Shown here piece after piece: positions 1 to 10,521 of a DNA stretch of 64,000 bases (within the stretch, counting starts at the first letter, position 1; the number at the start of each line of letters is the position of its first letter). Source of the stretch: Diadema setosum. Taxonomy: Eukaryota; Echinodermata; Echinoidea; Diadematoida; Diadematidae. The notes beneath the pieces were generated by a model. The model did no database searches. It was not told the DNA's origin and saw only the letters and a program-made list of their open reading frames with translations. The stretch is taken from contig NC_092693.1 in NCBI RefSeq assembly GCF_964275005.1, positions 28,594,173 through 28,658,172 of the forward strand, given 5' to 3'. The position numbers were made by a program, and so were the translations under genes.

Positions 1-105
1 AAACCGACAGTCACTTAACTTCGTGGGTGCGTTTGACATATAAATGTATTTCTTCTGTTTCCACGACAACAGGGTGTGCTACATAATGATAGGGCCTACA
101 TAGCA

Positions 106-663
106 GGGTACCTAAGGGGGGGGGGGGGGGTCACTGTGCACACCCCCCCAGGACTCCTCGAAAATTACTTGAATTTGTTTTATTCAAGTCTTGCACAACT
201 TTTGAGACCAAATTTGCAACTTCCCCGCATACTTGTGCGAAGTCACGCCCATTTTTGTAGCGGAATGTCGTCCCCAAACGAGCACAATTTTGTGCTTTTG
301 TGTACATTTCCTATGGAAAACAGTGCTCTGTCATGAAAGTCATGAAAACATTATTATTTTTACAATTAATCACTTTCATTGATTAGTATTGTGCTAATCA
401 TGATAGAAAAGTGGTCAGTGACAATTTCTGATAGAAAAACAAAGAAAAAGCAAAAGTTGAAAAAGTTGAAAAACAAAGAAATACATAAGAAATTATGAAA
501 AACAACAGAATACATTAAATTTCACCTAGAACAGCCACTTTTCGTTCCTGTTAACATCTTGATTATGTTTTGGTATGTCATGAGGATCCTGAAAATGTAA
601 GTTTCGAGGAGTCCTGGGGGGATGCACGGTGACCCCCCCCCCCCCCCCCCCCCTTAGGTACCC
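106..663. mobile_element. Foldback element with G-tract terminal inverted repeats
   Basis: The left end GGGTACCTAAGG plus a G run, then GTCACTGTGCAC and AGGACTCCTCGAAA, is mirrored at the right end (TTTCGAGGAGTCCT, GTGCATCC/GGTGACC, C run, CCTTAGGTACCC). The arms are about 60-70 bp around 430 bp of unique AT-rich sequence. There is no transposase, so it is non-autonomous. Confidence 0.75.
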
Positions 664-744
664 GACTAGTGAGGGTGATTGACGCAAACTAATACAAACT
701 AATGCAAACTCTTTGACATCTCATAAAAGAACCCTAGGAATCGA

Positions 745-867
745 AAACAGCATGCAGCAGCAGCCGCCGCTACGCGGCGCTGCGTACTCGCGACCGCGCA
801 TGCAGCTCTCGTCGCACGGTGATCTGCTTACACTAGGCGTTGGCGGGGAAGCACACTTCAAATCAAC
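745..867 (+). promoter_or_regulatory. CpG-rich promoter / 5' UTR of RMP24
   Basis: The stretch around 755-835 is much richer in CG dinucleotides than its surroundings (CCGCCGCTACGCGGCGCTGCG and CGCGACCGCGCATGCAG). CGCGCATGC resembles the core of an NRF1 site. No clear TATA box is visible. The start codon lies about 35-110 bp downstream. The transcription start is not determined. Confidence 0.5.
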
Positions 868-935
868 ATGGCTTTTAGAGAATTAGCAGCACATGTTTAC
901 GAATCGTCATGTCCACAGTTATCGAGGCATCTACT
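868..935 (+). CDS. C18orf21: RMP24 exon 1 (start codon)
   Basis: Encodes MAFRELAAHVYESSCPQLSR then HL and the first two bases of the next Leu codon. The donor is CT|GTAAGT-like (gtaag at 936). It is only 68 nt. The exon follows directly on a CpG-rich stretch, as expected for a 5' exon. Confidence 0.85.
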
Positions 936-3532
936 GTAAGTTACATGAGCCTGATTTTCAGTTACTGGATGAATTTTCTATGTTGAGTGGTGATAATTAA
1001 TGCCCCTTTCATGTAACGTTACGTTAGTCACGTTAGATCTACACTAGTCCCATGCGTTTTGAAATATGCTGGTTACTGTAGACAACTCTGCGCTCCTCCC
1101 GGCTCGCCGGTTATTACCATTACTATTAAACGTTACATTAGAATATCTCCTTTTTCTTGACTGGCTTGATGTCGTATTCATGTGATAAACACCAGAATGT
1201 ATCTACATGAGGCTCTTTTTATATATGCACTCAGCAAAAAAATTAAAAAAAGAAAAGAAAAAAAGAAAGAAGGTAAACACATTTTCCAGTGCATGATTTA
1301 TTGATGTGCATATTTTTCAAAGATTTAATAACTTTAGAAGATTTTGATAAAAACCTTCATGTCATATATTAAATTATCCTACCATATTAAAGTTTATTAA
1401 TTGGCTATTGACCTAGAACTCAAGAAGGATAATACAAAGGGTAATTTAAAGGGACATAGTCCCGGTAGTGTAGAGGGCGCTGCTGATGATACTGCCAATC
1501 ACCGTTAGCATTGATCATTGATACGAAGATTACCGAAGTTGAGCTGTCATCAAGAGTAAAGTGCGTAGCTGTTGCTAAGTAACGTTGCCTTCGTTGTCTT
1601 CTCTGCGCATCGCGCAGTCTGTAGTAATGCCAGGGTGCGTGCATATGTGCTTGTTATTAATATTATGACATCACAAAAGAAGTTTGCTAAAGCTGTCATC
1701 CCCCTCAGCCGAATCATATGAGCCGAACTGTGATCCGACCACTGACTACAGTGAATCGGACTTCTTCAGACTCGGGGAAGTGGGCCAAAGCGTAAGTGCT
1801 AAAGAGGAGTCGATAGCGTAGGTCTCTATAGGAAACTTGTGCCGTGTGCCCGCGTACGCATTTGACTAAAACACGGGGACCATGCACCTTTAACGCATGA
1901 GCGAACACACTCGTTTTTTTGTCTCTCAAGACACAAAAGTATGCAAAATCGGCCCCACCGCAGTCCTCGTGCACCCGTGTGTTACTGTATAGTGTTAGCA
2001 AGCAAGGTTGGGTTAGGCCCAGGGTTTTGATCTTGATGTAGTAATCCCTTGAAGCAGCTTGTACATGAAGCTATACTGGGATGAACTCGAACAGTGTGTC
2101 GTGAGGGGGTGTCATTCAGTGTATGTACAAGTGTCTCACTATCATACAATAAAAATGTGAGTATAGGTGCTCAGTGTGAGTAAAAACAGCATCGATCCTC
2201 TTACACAGTGGCAGATCCAGCAGGAGGCTGAGCTGCATTGCCGTGAGGATGGGTAAAGTAGCTCCTTAAAATAATGTTGGGTTGGCAGTGGTTACTGCGG
2301 GTCCCGGCAGGCGATTCCATAGTCTTATGGCTCTTGGGTAGAATGAATACTGAGTCTGAGGGTTTATAGGGTTTATGATTAGGTTAGGATAGCGTTGTAA
2401 ATTTATGGTTAAATTGGCCGTTAAATTAGTCGAGGGACATGTGGGAGTCCTTCCAAGAATAAAAGGTTGAAGAAAAAAAAAAAAAAAAAAAAAAAAAAAC
2501 GGGAGGAAGGGAGGACGAAAGATGCTATGCTGTGGAAATCGGCCCCACCGCTGTATCAATCTCGCGTAAACGCCATTTGGTGGGGCCGCATTCACAAGTA
2601 TTATACATGTACTGTGGAAGAAAGCCCCACTGCCGTGCTGATGTACTGATGAAAGCCACATGGTGGGGCTGAATTCACAAGTATAAACAGGCAAGCTGAT
2701 GTAGTATTAGTACTGCCACGCAGTGGTGGGGCCTATTTCACGAGTATGCCCCCAAAAAGTAAAAATTACAGAATTTGACATGTAGGGATTCATTTGCAAA
2801 TGTCTAAAGATAACAATTGTAACATAAGAGCAATTCAAGACGATAAGAGACATGAATGAATAGCGAAAAAAAAGTTAATTCCTTCCCTTGTATCTTTTTA
2901 TATTCTAAAACAAGAACAAAATAGGGAAAACTAAAGGGGAAAAATAAGAATTTACTGTCAACTCAAATTCAAATGTCATAGGGAGTAACATCCAAAGGTG
3001 GTAAAATGGACAGATTTTTCTTTTTCATTACTCGATTTTGGAATTTGAGAATTCATGAGACAAATTCAAGAATCAGTTATCATTATCAATGTGCATACCG
3101 GTAATTCAAAATAACAGTTCAGATTTCTGCCATTATTTTTTCGATAATATTGCCTCTTCTCTAATGTCATTTGATTTTGGATTTGACAGAAGATTCTTTA
3201 TTCACTCCATTTTTTTTTTGCCTTCCTTTATCTTTGGGGAATACAAAGACATAGAAATCAATCAGTAATTTTTCCAAACTAATTTGTGTTTCTTAACCCG
3301 TTGAGGATGAGTCCCGAGTATACTCGGGCAAGTGTCTATGGGAAATGTGTGTTGTAGCAAAATCAATCCGTCCTCAATGGGTTAATATTGTGTGGGATCT
3401 GTCTCTTGTCCTCGGTGTTATGGAAGAGCACATACATGTGAATGAGAATTTGTCAATTTTTGCAATTTTTGTCCCCGCCGAACGAGTTCGAGCAGGGGAC
3501 TATGAAACGGGCTCCGTACGTGTGTGTGTCTG

Positions 3533-3568
<36 letters not shown>

Positions 3569-6500
3569 TCCGTCCGTGCGTCCGTCCGTGTGTGCGTCCT
3601 TGTGTAATCAAAATGTTCAATTTGCTACTTCTCTGTCATTTATGAGCCAATTTTGATTCTGTTTGCTTTATATGATAGCACTACATGGGAGCTTTAAAAC
3701 TTCTACACAGAATTTCAGTTGTGACCTTTGACCTTGACCTTTGACCTATATTGTACATTTTGCTACAAAATGCTACTTCTTCGCCATTTCTAACCCGATT
3801 TCGATTCCGTTTACTTTATGTGATGGCACTAGGTGAGGGCTTCAAAACTTCTACACAGAATTTTGACCTTTGACTTCTTTGACCTTTGACCTTGATTTTT
3901 GACCTATATTGTACATTTTGCTACAAAATGCTACTCCTTCGCCATTTCTAACCCGATTTCGATTCCGTTTGCTTTATATGATGGCACTAGTTGAGGGCTT
4001 CAAAACTTCTACACAGAATTTTGACCTTTGATTTCTTTGACCTTTGACCTTGATTTTTGACCTATATTGTGCATTTTGCTACAAAACGCTACTCCTTCGC
4101 CATTTCTAACCCGATTTCGATTCCGTTTGCTTTATGTGATAGCAACTAGGTGAGGGCTTCAAAACTTCTTCACAGAATTTTGACCTTTGTCTTCTTTGAC
4201 CTTTGACCTTGATTTTTGACCTATATTGTGCATTTTGCTACAAAATGCTACTCCTTCGCCATTTCTAACCCAATTTCGATTCCATTTGCTTTATGTGATG
4301 GCACTAGGTGAGGGCTTCAAAACTTCTACACAGAATTTTGACCTTTGACTTCTTTGACCTTTGACCTTGATTTTTTACCTATATTGCACATTTTGTTACA
4401 AAATGCTACTTCTGGCGGGGACATATATTACGCACCGCGTAATTTCTACTTTTCCTTGTTACTTTTGTGTTTTGGAAGAGAAAAATGAATGTGTTCACTC
4501 ACGTATGAAGTTTCCCTTTTTATTGACCTACCAGGTTGATAACCAATTAAATTGCCTTTAACATGGTATAATATTTAGGCTAATATTCTATGAGAAATAT
4601 GAGCTTGAATAAGTGTTTTTTCTTTTTTGCTGATTGCGTAATTCTCCGGATGCTGTCTGGAACATGTGGTTTGCCCAAGTATACATGTTGTGTGGGACAA
4701 ATTGATCTTTACAGGATGATCATGAATAATGACTCAACATAAAATGCTAAAATTCACCATACTGTACTGTTGTGCCTCTGGTCTTCCCAGTGCTCTTATA
4801 ATTATGAGGACAATTATTGTTGTCATTATTGTTGTCATTATTGTCCTGATTATGAGGACAATTATTGTCCTTATACCACAGGCAATTCACACATTTATAG
4901 TATTATGTGAGTGTTTGTAAACTTACCCTTAATGTCATGCTCTGATTTTACAATAAATACAGATCAAATATGTCAAGAAGGGAAGCAGCCAAGCAAACTG
5001 GTAAGTCAGGGATAAGCTCCACAAATGTTACAGAAATTTATGAGAAAGTATGTATCTCTTATCAGTGTATATGTATGTATTCACTTGTGTTCATGCTAAT
5101 GTTAAGTGTGCATTAAACATAATGCAGTAAAAGTGGAAATTTTCGCACATTTCGCACAGCCAGAAACTAGCGTGAAAATAAAAGCATGTGAATATTTTTG
5201 CTTGCCATATGTTCCTGCACTTGGTGTCTTGATTCTGTGGAATTAAAAACATGCATAATTCTTCTTACCCGTCCAAGCCTGAAAAATTAGTCGCACGAAA
5301 ATATCCACTTTTACAGTACATGTAAAATCTGCCACAGACATGGCTGGAAAAAAGCACCTTCCCCAAGGATATTTGCATATTATTTTACTAGTGTTGTAAA
5401 TGAAAGATAATTCTACAGTATGATGCTTTTCTTGTAATGCTCTGTGCCATTGCTGCCTCTATTCATTACAGGAGCAACATTAAACTTTGGTTTTGCTAAG
5501 CTTGCAAGTGTAAGATGCAGGCTTCATTTGCTGACTTGCTCAGATGTTTAGAAGTATAGGGCCAATGAATAAACTGACCCAACCCCCATAAACCCTATTG
5601 TGTCATCACAGCACTCTTGTTGGACTAAGGCATTGATACCCCCTACTGGGCTGTCTAACTTATAATGGCTTGAGGAGAAGGGGTGGGGGGGGGGGGGGAG
5701 GGAGCGTGAATATCCAAATGGCCATGCTTATTCAGAAATTTGGCAAATACAGCCGAGTTCAGAGAAAGGGCTAAATGATCATCCATGGTGAACATGTGTC
5801 ATGAAAGGAAACGATTCTTTGAAGAAAAAAAAAAGTGTTTATGTTAATTTGCAACTCAGATGTGGAAGAACAGAGCTGCATCCACTGTCACAGCTTCCTC
5901 AGGCCAGACTCCAGCAGGGTCAAGCTTCGACCCAGGGCTGGCATCACCAAGGAGATTGAGCGCTTGAAGCGGCGGTGGGAGAGTCCTCGTGGGCGTCTCC
6001 TCAGCCCCGCCCAGCGGAAGAAACTCAGAAGGTGGATGAACAGTAAGAATGTGATAGTGAGTATGTATATACAATGGTGACTGAATTTTTCTTTGTGGTG
6101 AAAAATGAAAAGTTGAAAAGTGGAGCGCTTCTTTGGAAGGAATAAGAAAGCTACCCTTTTACACTTTTATCCAAATACATAAATGAGCATTGTTTTGCAC
6201 CATTGCCCGCCTCTGAAATCACTATATACAAGCTTTACCCATGTGCTCTTAGTCACTCATTTACTGTCAACAATTTCAATCAATCCCTTATGAATACAAC
6301 TGTGCCACAATAAAATGTATAACCATTCACCTTTCATGAAAAATGGTTGCAATTCATATTCATGGACGTCAGAGGTGTTGTATACAAACAAAGCATGGTT
6401 TATTTCCTCATGCAGTGGAACAAGATTTCACACTCAATGAAAGATGAGAATCTGCCCCATTGAATAGAGCACTTTGTCTTTCATTTCGTGCGAAATATTG

Positions 6501-9305
6501 TACCTTTGTACTATGACTTTCACTGTTTGTGTGATATCATCTGCACTCTGTATTTCTATCAATAGGTGATTCGTTGCAGTACATGCCACAAACCTAACAG
6601 GTTTCCTGGGGCCAGCCGAACTGACAGACCAGTCTTGAGTTGCAAGCCTGATAGCAGCAGTCAATCCAAAACACCTGTGGCTAGGTTTGTTTTCATTCTT
6701 TTCAATGTGTAAATGTATTAAAATATCATGCCTACACATACGGCTGACTTTGTGTTTTAATGGCTCTTAGGAGTCATACATCACAATTGGAATTCATATG
6801 CAAAGACTCTTTTTACTGAGAAGTCATCCTTATTAATACTCGGCAGATGGTAAACCTCAACTGACCTTTTGTGATTGTAATGTTGTAGGGGTTCTAGAGC
6901 AGTTGATATTCAAAAACAGAGGCACATAAAAAGTGAAGAAATGTGACAGAGAAAGAGTGATGACATACTAGGTGTTTCAAAAAACATATCCCACTTCTGA
7001 TGATTAAAAGTTCAAAAACTATTCATCCGATAAAACTGTCATTGATACGAGTAATAGCTGAATAGTGTACAATTTTGTTGGAGGTGATTTGAATGTGAAA
7101 GCATAAATCAGTTTCATTAAATCTAAGATTGATTTTGAAGTAAGGTTTCAGATTTTGGTCAAATTTTAGCCCTCTGTACAAAAATTTAACTTTGCACAGG
7201 AACCAGTGATGTGTATGTGAGTGTGTGCTGACAATGGCCCTGAACAATGGCCATGCCTGAACCACCTGTTGACTAGGCGTCAGTCTCGCGCTCCCAGGCA
7301 CATGAATGCTTAATCAATAATTCATGTGGATTGCCCTGGCCACTGCTAGTCTGAATTCATGCACAGTAAAGGGTAAAATGCATGCACATGGAAAAAGTAA
7401 GCACATGTTTCCATGTGCTTGCAAACACCACATTTCATTCCAGCTGGCAATCATTTTCAAATTTTGCTTCACATATCACTAAATTTGGGATATAAATAAG
7501 CATAAATGATCTAACGTTCTTCATTTTAATACAACTGTTTACTAATAGTCTGACAAATTTGTCTCTTTTTCGATAAAAAGAGATCATTTTTGGTAAAGAG
7601 TTCAGCAGCATTTTTCATTGGGGGCGATTTGTTTCACAGTAGATTTATTCAAGGCTCCATATACACATGTGTATACTCCAATTGATTTTCTTTGCTTCCT
7701 GTCACCCTGTTTACGACAGAACAGAAGGTATTCATTGTAATTTCGTTTTTCGGAAGTAGGGAGAGCACTGTCGCCACTCAACGACAGTATCGGCAGGCGT
7801 TTGACTTTACACAGATACTGCCAGAGGCTGAATAAAGACTAGTTGTGGAAGTGGAATTTCTCATGTATAAATAATGAAGCATTCAAACCCTGGCCATTGT
7901 TCAGAACCATTGTCAGAGTGTTAACCACACACTCCCATACACACCCATTGACCCCTGTGCAAAGTGAAAGTTTTGTACAGAGGTTTGAAAATAGAGCAAA
8001 ATCTGGAACCTAACTGAAATTAATCATGGATTTCATGAAACTGATTTATGCTTTCATATTTAAACCACCTCCAACAAAATCGTACACTATTCAGCTATCA
8101 CTCATGTCAATGACAGTGTTATCTGATACATAGTTTTTGAGTTATTAAGAATCAAAAGTGGGAAATGTTTTTGAAACACCTAGTATAATCTAAATGAATA
8201 TATCTTTTCCGTGGTCTGTTCAAAGCCCTCCAGCAAAGAAGCGCCGGAGAGATTTCACGCCTGGACGTCAGCCAACATCAGTTGCAATATCAACACCAAG
8301 GTATGTGTGAAATTATCCCATGACATGCGTAGAATTGCTTCCATATACAGTATATCATAAGATTAATACCAGCTTGCAGAGATTAATTTCTGTTGTTTGC
8401 ATTCTGACACTAAATTGGTGTTTGTGTGTTAAAATCAATACTGTTATGAACTTACTCTATTGTTCTTTCTACCTTACTATGGGCAAGTTAGGTTAGTTAT
8501 CTTTCAGTGAAGAGGTTTGCTTGTTCAACTGTATAAAGAGCTGTAATGTGAACAGAACTTCTCTCAAACAACCATACATTATCTTCATAACCATGTGGCT
8601 CCCATCTCAGAAATTAGCAGTCCTCTGTTTCACAGGAACGAAGTAGACAGACTTGAAAATGAGCATCACTGTCATTATTCTTTCCAAGTTCAAACTTTGC
8701 CTGTATAAAGTCAGTTTTCTGTGTGAGCCTGATCTCATTTTGCGTGGACGATAAGAATATAGGTTGTACTGTATGCACATTTTGGAGAATATATTTTGCA
8801 AAAAGCATTGTCAGTATTTCAGAGAAAAGTTGGTGATCCCCCCCCCCCCTCGGAGATAATACATGGCACACTTGTGTTACTAGAGACAATATTTTTGCCA
8901 GTTGCTAATGTTGCAGCACATAGTTGACTTGCAAATTGTGTTTATAATAATGAAAACCAACACATATTATACCACATGTACAGTAGGCACTACATTTGAA
9001 AAAATACTTGAACTATTTGCAGATGTCTGATCATTCTTTTCCATAAAAAATATCCCAAGACATCCACAAGTTTTACCGAGCTTTTATGCATTTCTCTCTC
9101 ACACACACTTTCCCTTTCTCCCTATTTCGTGGTCTCTCCGTCCAGAGCTCAAACGAAGTCCATGCCAGGAGTGACCGCAGGCCGACGGAGCCGGAGTGCC
9201 AAGAAGGACAGACACAGACAGCTGGAGATGATGCTGCAGTCGGCTCGGCGGGAGCAGCAGGCCAGTGCCGAGTCACCGCTCTCAAAATTCCTGACCTCAC
9301 TCTAG
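868..9305 (+). CDS. C18orf21: RMP24 / C18orf21 (UPF0711) homologue, complete six-exon gene
   Basis: Six exons (868-935, 4963-5000, 5860-6056, 6566-6684, 8226-8300, 9146-9305) join in frame to 657 nt, giving 218 residues plus TAG. Human C18orf21 is about the same length (220 aa). The family resemblance lies in an N-terminal helix ending in a SCPQLSRHLL-type stretch, a CxxC pair (C42, C45) followed by SRVKLRPRAGITKEI, a second CxxC (C105, C108) after a basic helix, a basic middle, and a C-terminal helix ending SPLSKFLTSL. The four cysteines look like a split zinc ribbon. Known for the family: a subunit specific to nucleolar RNase MRP, which processes pre-rRNA. Seen here: phases 2,1,0,2,2 all join and all introns are GT-AG. 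The ATG at 868 was chosen because it opens the only N-terminal exon that joins the rest and resembles the human N-terminus. Inference: a housekeeping gene with a CpG-rich promoter. Confidence 0.88.
2190..2466 (-). mobile_element. LINE (non-LTR retrotransposon) 3' fragment
   Basis: On the minus strand a short frame reads TQYSFYPRAIRLWNRLPGPA then VTTANPTLF and a stop. This resembles the conserved SFFPRTIRxWNxLP tail found at the end of many LINE reverse-transcriptase ORFs. No further RT motifs follow upstream, where a poly-T/A run at about 2472-2499 interrupts. A truncated dead copy. Confidence 0.5.
2535..2745. repeat. Short tandem repeat of GGCCCCACCGC / GGTGGGGCC units
   Basis: Two and a half tandem units of about 80 bp each. 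Each holds an inverted pair of GGCCCCACCGC-like and GGTGGGGC-like words followed by TTCACAAGTAT (2536-2600, 2617-2685, 2715-2745). A related CGGCCCCACCGC word also occurs at about 1950. Confidence 0.5.
3293..3385. mobile_element. 93-bp TTAA-bordered MITE, copy 1
   Basis: Begins TTAACCCGTTGAGGATGAGT and ends with the inverted GTCCTCAATGGGTTAA. A second copy of the same length lies at 23359-23451. TTAA borders followed by CCC are typical of piggyBac-type non-autonomous elements (inference). Confidence 0.7.
3470..4430. mobile_element. Composite element: TGTCCCCGCC ends, GTGC/TCCG microsatellite, ~159-bp tandem array
   Basis: Short inverted ends TGTCCCCGCC (3470) and GGCGGGGACA (4413-4422) enclose three parts: a (GTGC)n/(TCCG)n microsatellite (about 3520-3602), then roughly four and a half tandem units of about 157-160 bp. 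Each unit contains TGACCTTTGACCTTGA..., a CGCCATTTCTAACCCGATTT block (at about 3782, 3940, 4098 and 4257) and CTTCAAAACTTCTACACAG. No ORF of transposase type. Confidence 0.7.
4800..4880. repeat. Low-complexity palindromic ATTATTGTTGTC repeat
   Basis: ATTATGAGGACAATTATTGT and related words recur in direct and inverted order. A simple-sequence-derived hairpin in RMP24 intron 1. Confidence 0.5.
4963..5000 (+). CDS. C18orf21: RMP24 exon 2 (38-nt small exon)
   Basis: Lies between a TACAG acceptor at 4958-4962 and a strong GTAAGTC donor at 5001. It encodes SNMSRREAAKQT plus one base of an Asp codon. Without it, the phases of exons 1 (2) and 3 (needs 1) do not join, which supports this very short exon. 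Confidence 0.8.
5124..5319. mobile_element. TTTTACAGTA-family foldback MITE (copy a)
   Basis: The ends CAGTAAAAGTGGAAATTTTC and GAAAATATCCACTTTTACAG are inverted repeats. Internal TTCGC/GCGAAA words recur. It lies in RMP24 intron 2. Same family as elements at 10303, 22545, 26504, 29661, 39233, 41470, 52227 and 58078. Confidence 0.75.
5860..6056 (+). CDS. C18orf21: RMP24 exon 3 (first CxxC and core helix)
   Basis: Encodes residues 36-101: the first zinc-ribbon half (SCIHCHSF), then SSRVKLRPRAGITKEIERL and a strongly basic stretch ending NSKNVI. The acceptor is AACTCAG and the donor is ATA|GTGAGT. Resemblance to human C18orf21 is strongest in this exon and the next. Confidence 0.88.
6057..6565 (+). 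other. RMP24 intron 3, no feature seen
   Basis: AT-rich intron with a GTGAGT donor and CAATAG acceptor. I see no repeat or gene inside it. Confidence 0.6.
6566..6684 (+). CDS. C18orf21: RMP24 exon 4 (second CxxC)
   Basis: Starts VIRCSTCHKPNRFPG, giving the second CxxC half of the putative zinc ribbon, and runs into a Ser/Lys-rich linker. The acceptor is CAATAG and the donor is AG|GTTTGT (phase 2). Confidence 0.85.
6966..8186. mobile_element. 1.2-kb foldback transposon with ~300-bp arms
   Basis: The left end TACTAGGTGTTTCAAAAAAC is mirrored by the right end TTTTTGAAACACCTAGTA. Inversion continues for about 300 bp on each side (for example GAATAGTGTACAATTTTGTT at about 7062 against ACAAAATCGTACACTATTC at about 8075; CAATGGCCCTGAACAATGGC against GGCCATTGTTCAGAACCATT). 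The middle (about 7290-7885) is unique. The ends resemble Tc1/mariner-like termini. No transposase frame. It fills most of RMP24 intron 4. Confidence 0.75.
8226..8300 (+). CDS. C18orf21: RMP24 exon 5 (basic linker)
   Basis: Encodes SPPAKKRRRDFTPGRQPTSV and a few more residues. The KKRRR cluster could be a nuclear or nucleolar localisation signal (inference). The acceptor is CAAAG and the donor is AG|GTATGT, phase 2 on both sides. Confidence 0.85.
8301..9145 (+). other. RMP24 intron 5, no recognised element
   Basis: Contains a short C run (about 8839-8850) and a CT-rich stretch before the final acceptor. Otherwise I see nothing. Confidence 0.5.
9146..9305 (+). CDS. C18orf21: RMP24 exon 6 (C-terminus and stop)
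   Basis: Opens RAQTKSMPGVTAGRRSRSAK and ends in a helix RQLEMMLQSARR followed by SPLSKFLTSL and TAG at 9303. A short helix followed by an xFLxSL end is also seen in the human protein. The acceptor is TCCGTCCAG. Confidence 0.87.
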
Positions 9306-9625
9306 ATGCCAGCCGATAGAGTTCAGACATTTCAGACATGACACAGACATTAACCACTGGCAACCCTGTTGCAGACAAAGTCAATGGCATTTTGTGCTGG
9401 CAGTCCGTGGAGGGTCAATTGAAGTACTGCAATGATGGCATTGGAATCAAGGGAATTCATTTTGTGACAAGCTCGAGGAGCTACTGTGTGCTGTGCCATG
9501 CCTCACAGACATTGATGAAGTTGCCAAGTTGGCAACCAATCTACACAGGAGCCAGTGCTGGCTCAAGAGTCCTTTGAAATTTTGTGGATCATGTGAATCA
9601 GAAATAAATGGTACATTTTTATCTT
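9306..9625 (+). other. RMP24 3' UTR with candidate poly(A) signal
   Basis: Non-coding sequence after the TAG. An AATAAA hexamer lies at 9603-9608, about 300 bp past the stop, and is a reasonable polyadenylation signal. The exact 3' end is not visible. Confidence 0.45.
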
Positions 9626-9699
9626 TGTCAATACTCTACAAACATATAGTATACGGAGCTTTCTTGTGTCAAAATTGATTCTAACTTTAATTCTTACAG

Positions 9700-9778
9700 T
9701 ACATGTGCAAACACGAACGCACAAACACAAACGTACGCACAACACAACACGTCACACACATACACACTCACACACAAT
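9700..9778. repeat. CA-rich microsatellite
   Basis: Imperfect run of CACA/CACG words downstream of the RMP24 poly(A) signal. Confidence 0.6.
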
Positions 9779-10302
9779 GATGAAGTGCACCCATATGATT
9801 AAGTAAGCTTACTGTTTAGAAGCTGAATTGCAGCTAAGTGACTACTGCATCAGAAGTAAGAAAAACCAACAACAGGAATATATTACATTTCAGTCTCATT
9901 TGTGGCAAATTTATTTTTTGTTCCGTAGGAAGTCTGAATACTGTCAAAACATATTCTTTCAGTACTGTATAATTTAGAGGAAACATATTTACATTTTAGC
10001 ATAAAACATTCCATTCACATGAACAGGGCAATCCAAATTAGTTTGACAGTTTTCCTGTTGAGAAATGTGAAGAAAAATACATCAAAAAACTTAATTTCAG
10101 CCAACACTGTTTAAAAAAAAAAAAACTTTGAGCACAGTGCACACAAATGTATTCGTAAGACACATCGGGTTGATTTTGCAGTCATTTCAAGTAGTCAACC
10201 TCACACACGAGTCTCAGATTGGGCCACAAAGGGGAAATCAAGGCTTCGATGTGTAACAATATGCAACTTAGACAAGCAAAGCGCATGTATCAAGTTTGTG
10301 AA

Positions 10303-10521
10303 TACTGTATAATTGGAATTGTTCGCATGCATTTTAATTTCCCGAATTTCACTTCACGAGAGCCAAGATTCGCAAAATTAGAATACACGGGAAAGTTCTT
10401 CTTGTATATGTATTGTATTGAATGCCAGTGGCAATATGCGAAAATTCTATGCCACAAGAAAAGGCCATTGGCTCCAATTAGTGAAAATTTCATGCCGCGA
10501 AAAATATCTTGCTTAACAGTA
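10303..10521. mobile_element. TTTTACAGTA-family foldback MITE (copy b)
   Basis: Starts TACTGTATAATTGG and ends ATCTTGCTTAACAGTA. It shares GAGAGCCAAGATTCG and GGCTCCAATTAG with the copy at 52227, so the two form one subfamily. Confidence 0.7.

Noticed and set aside
1420..2001. Two minus-strand frames of 74 and 95 residues
   Set aside because: No recognisable domain, no splice or repeat support; they lie in RMP24 intron 1 among repeats.
2467..2649. Poly-lysine + frame
   Set aside because: Produced by an A run.
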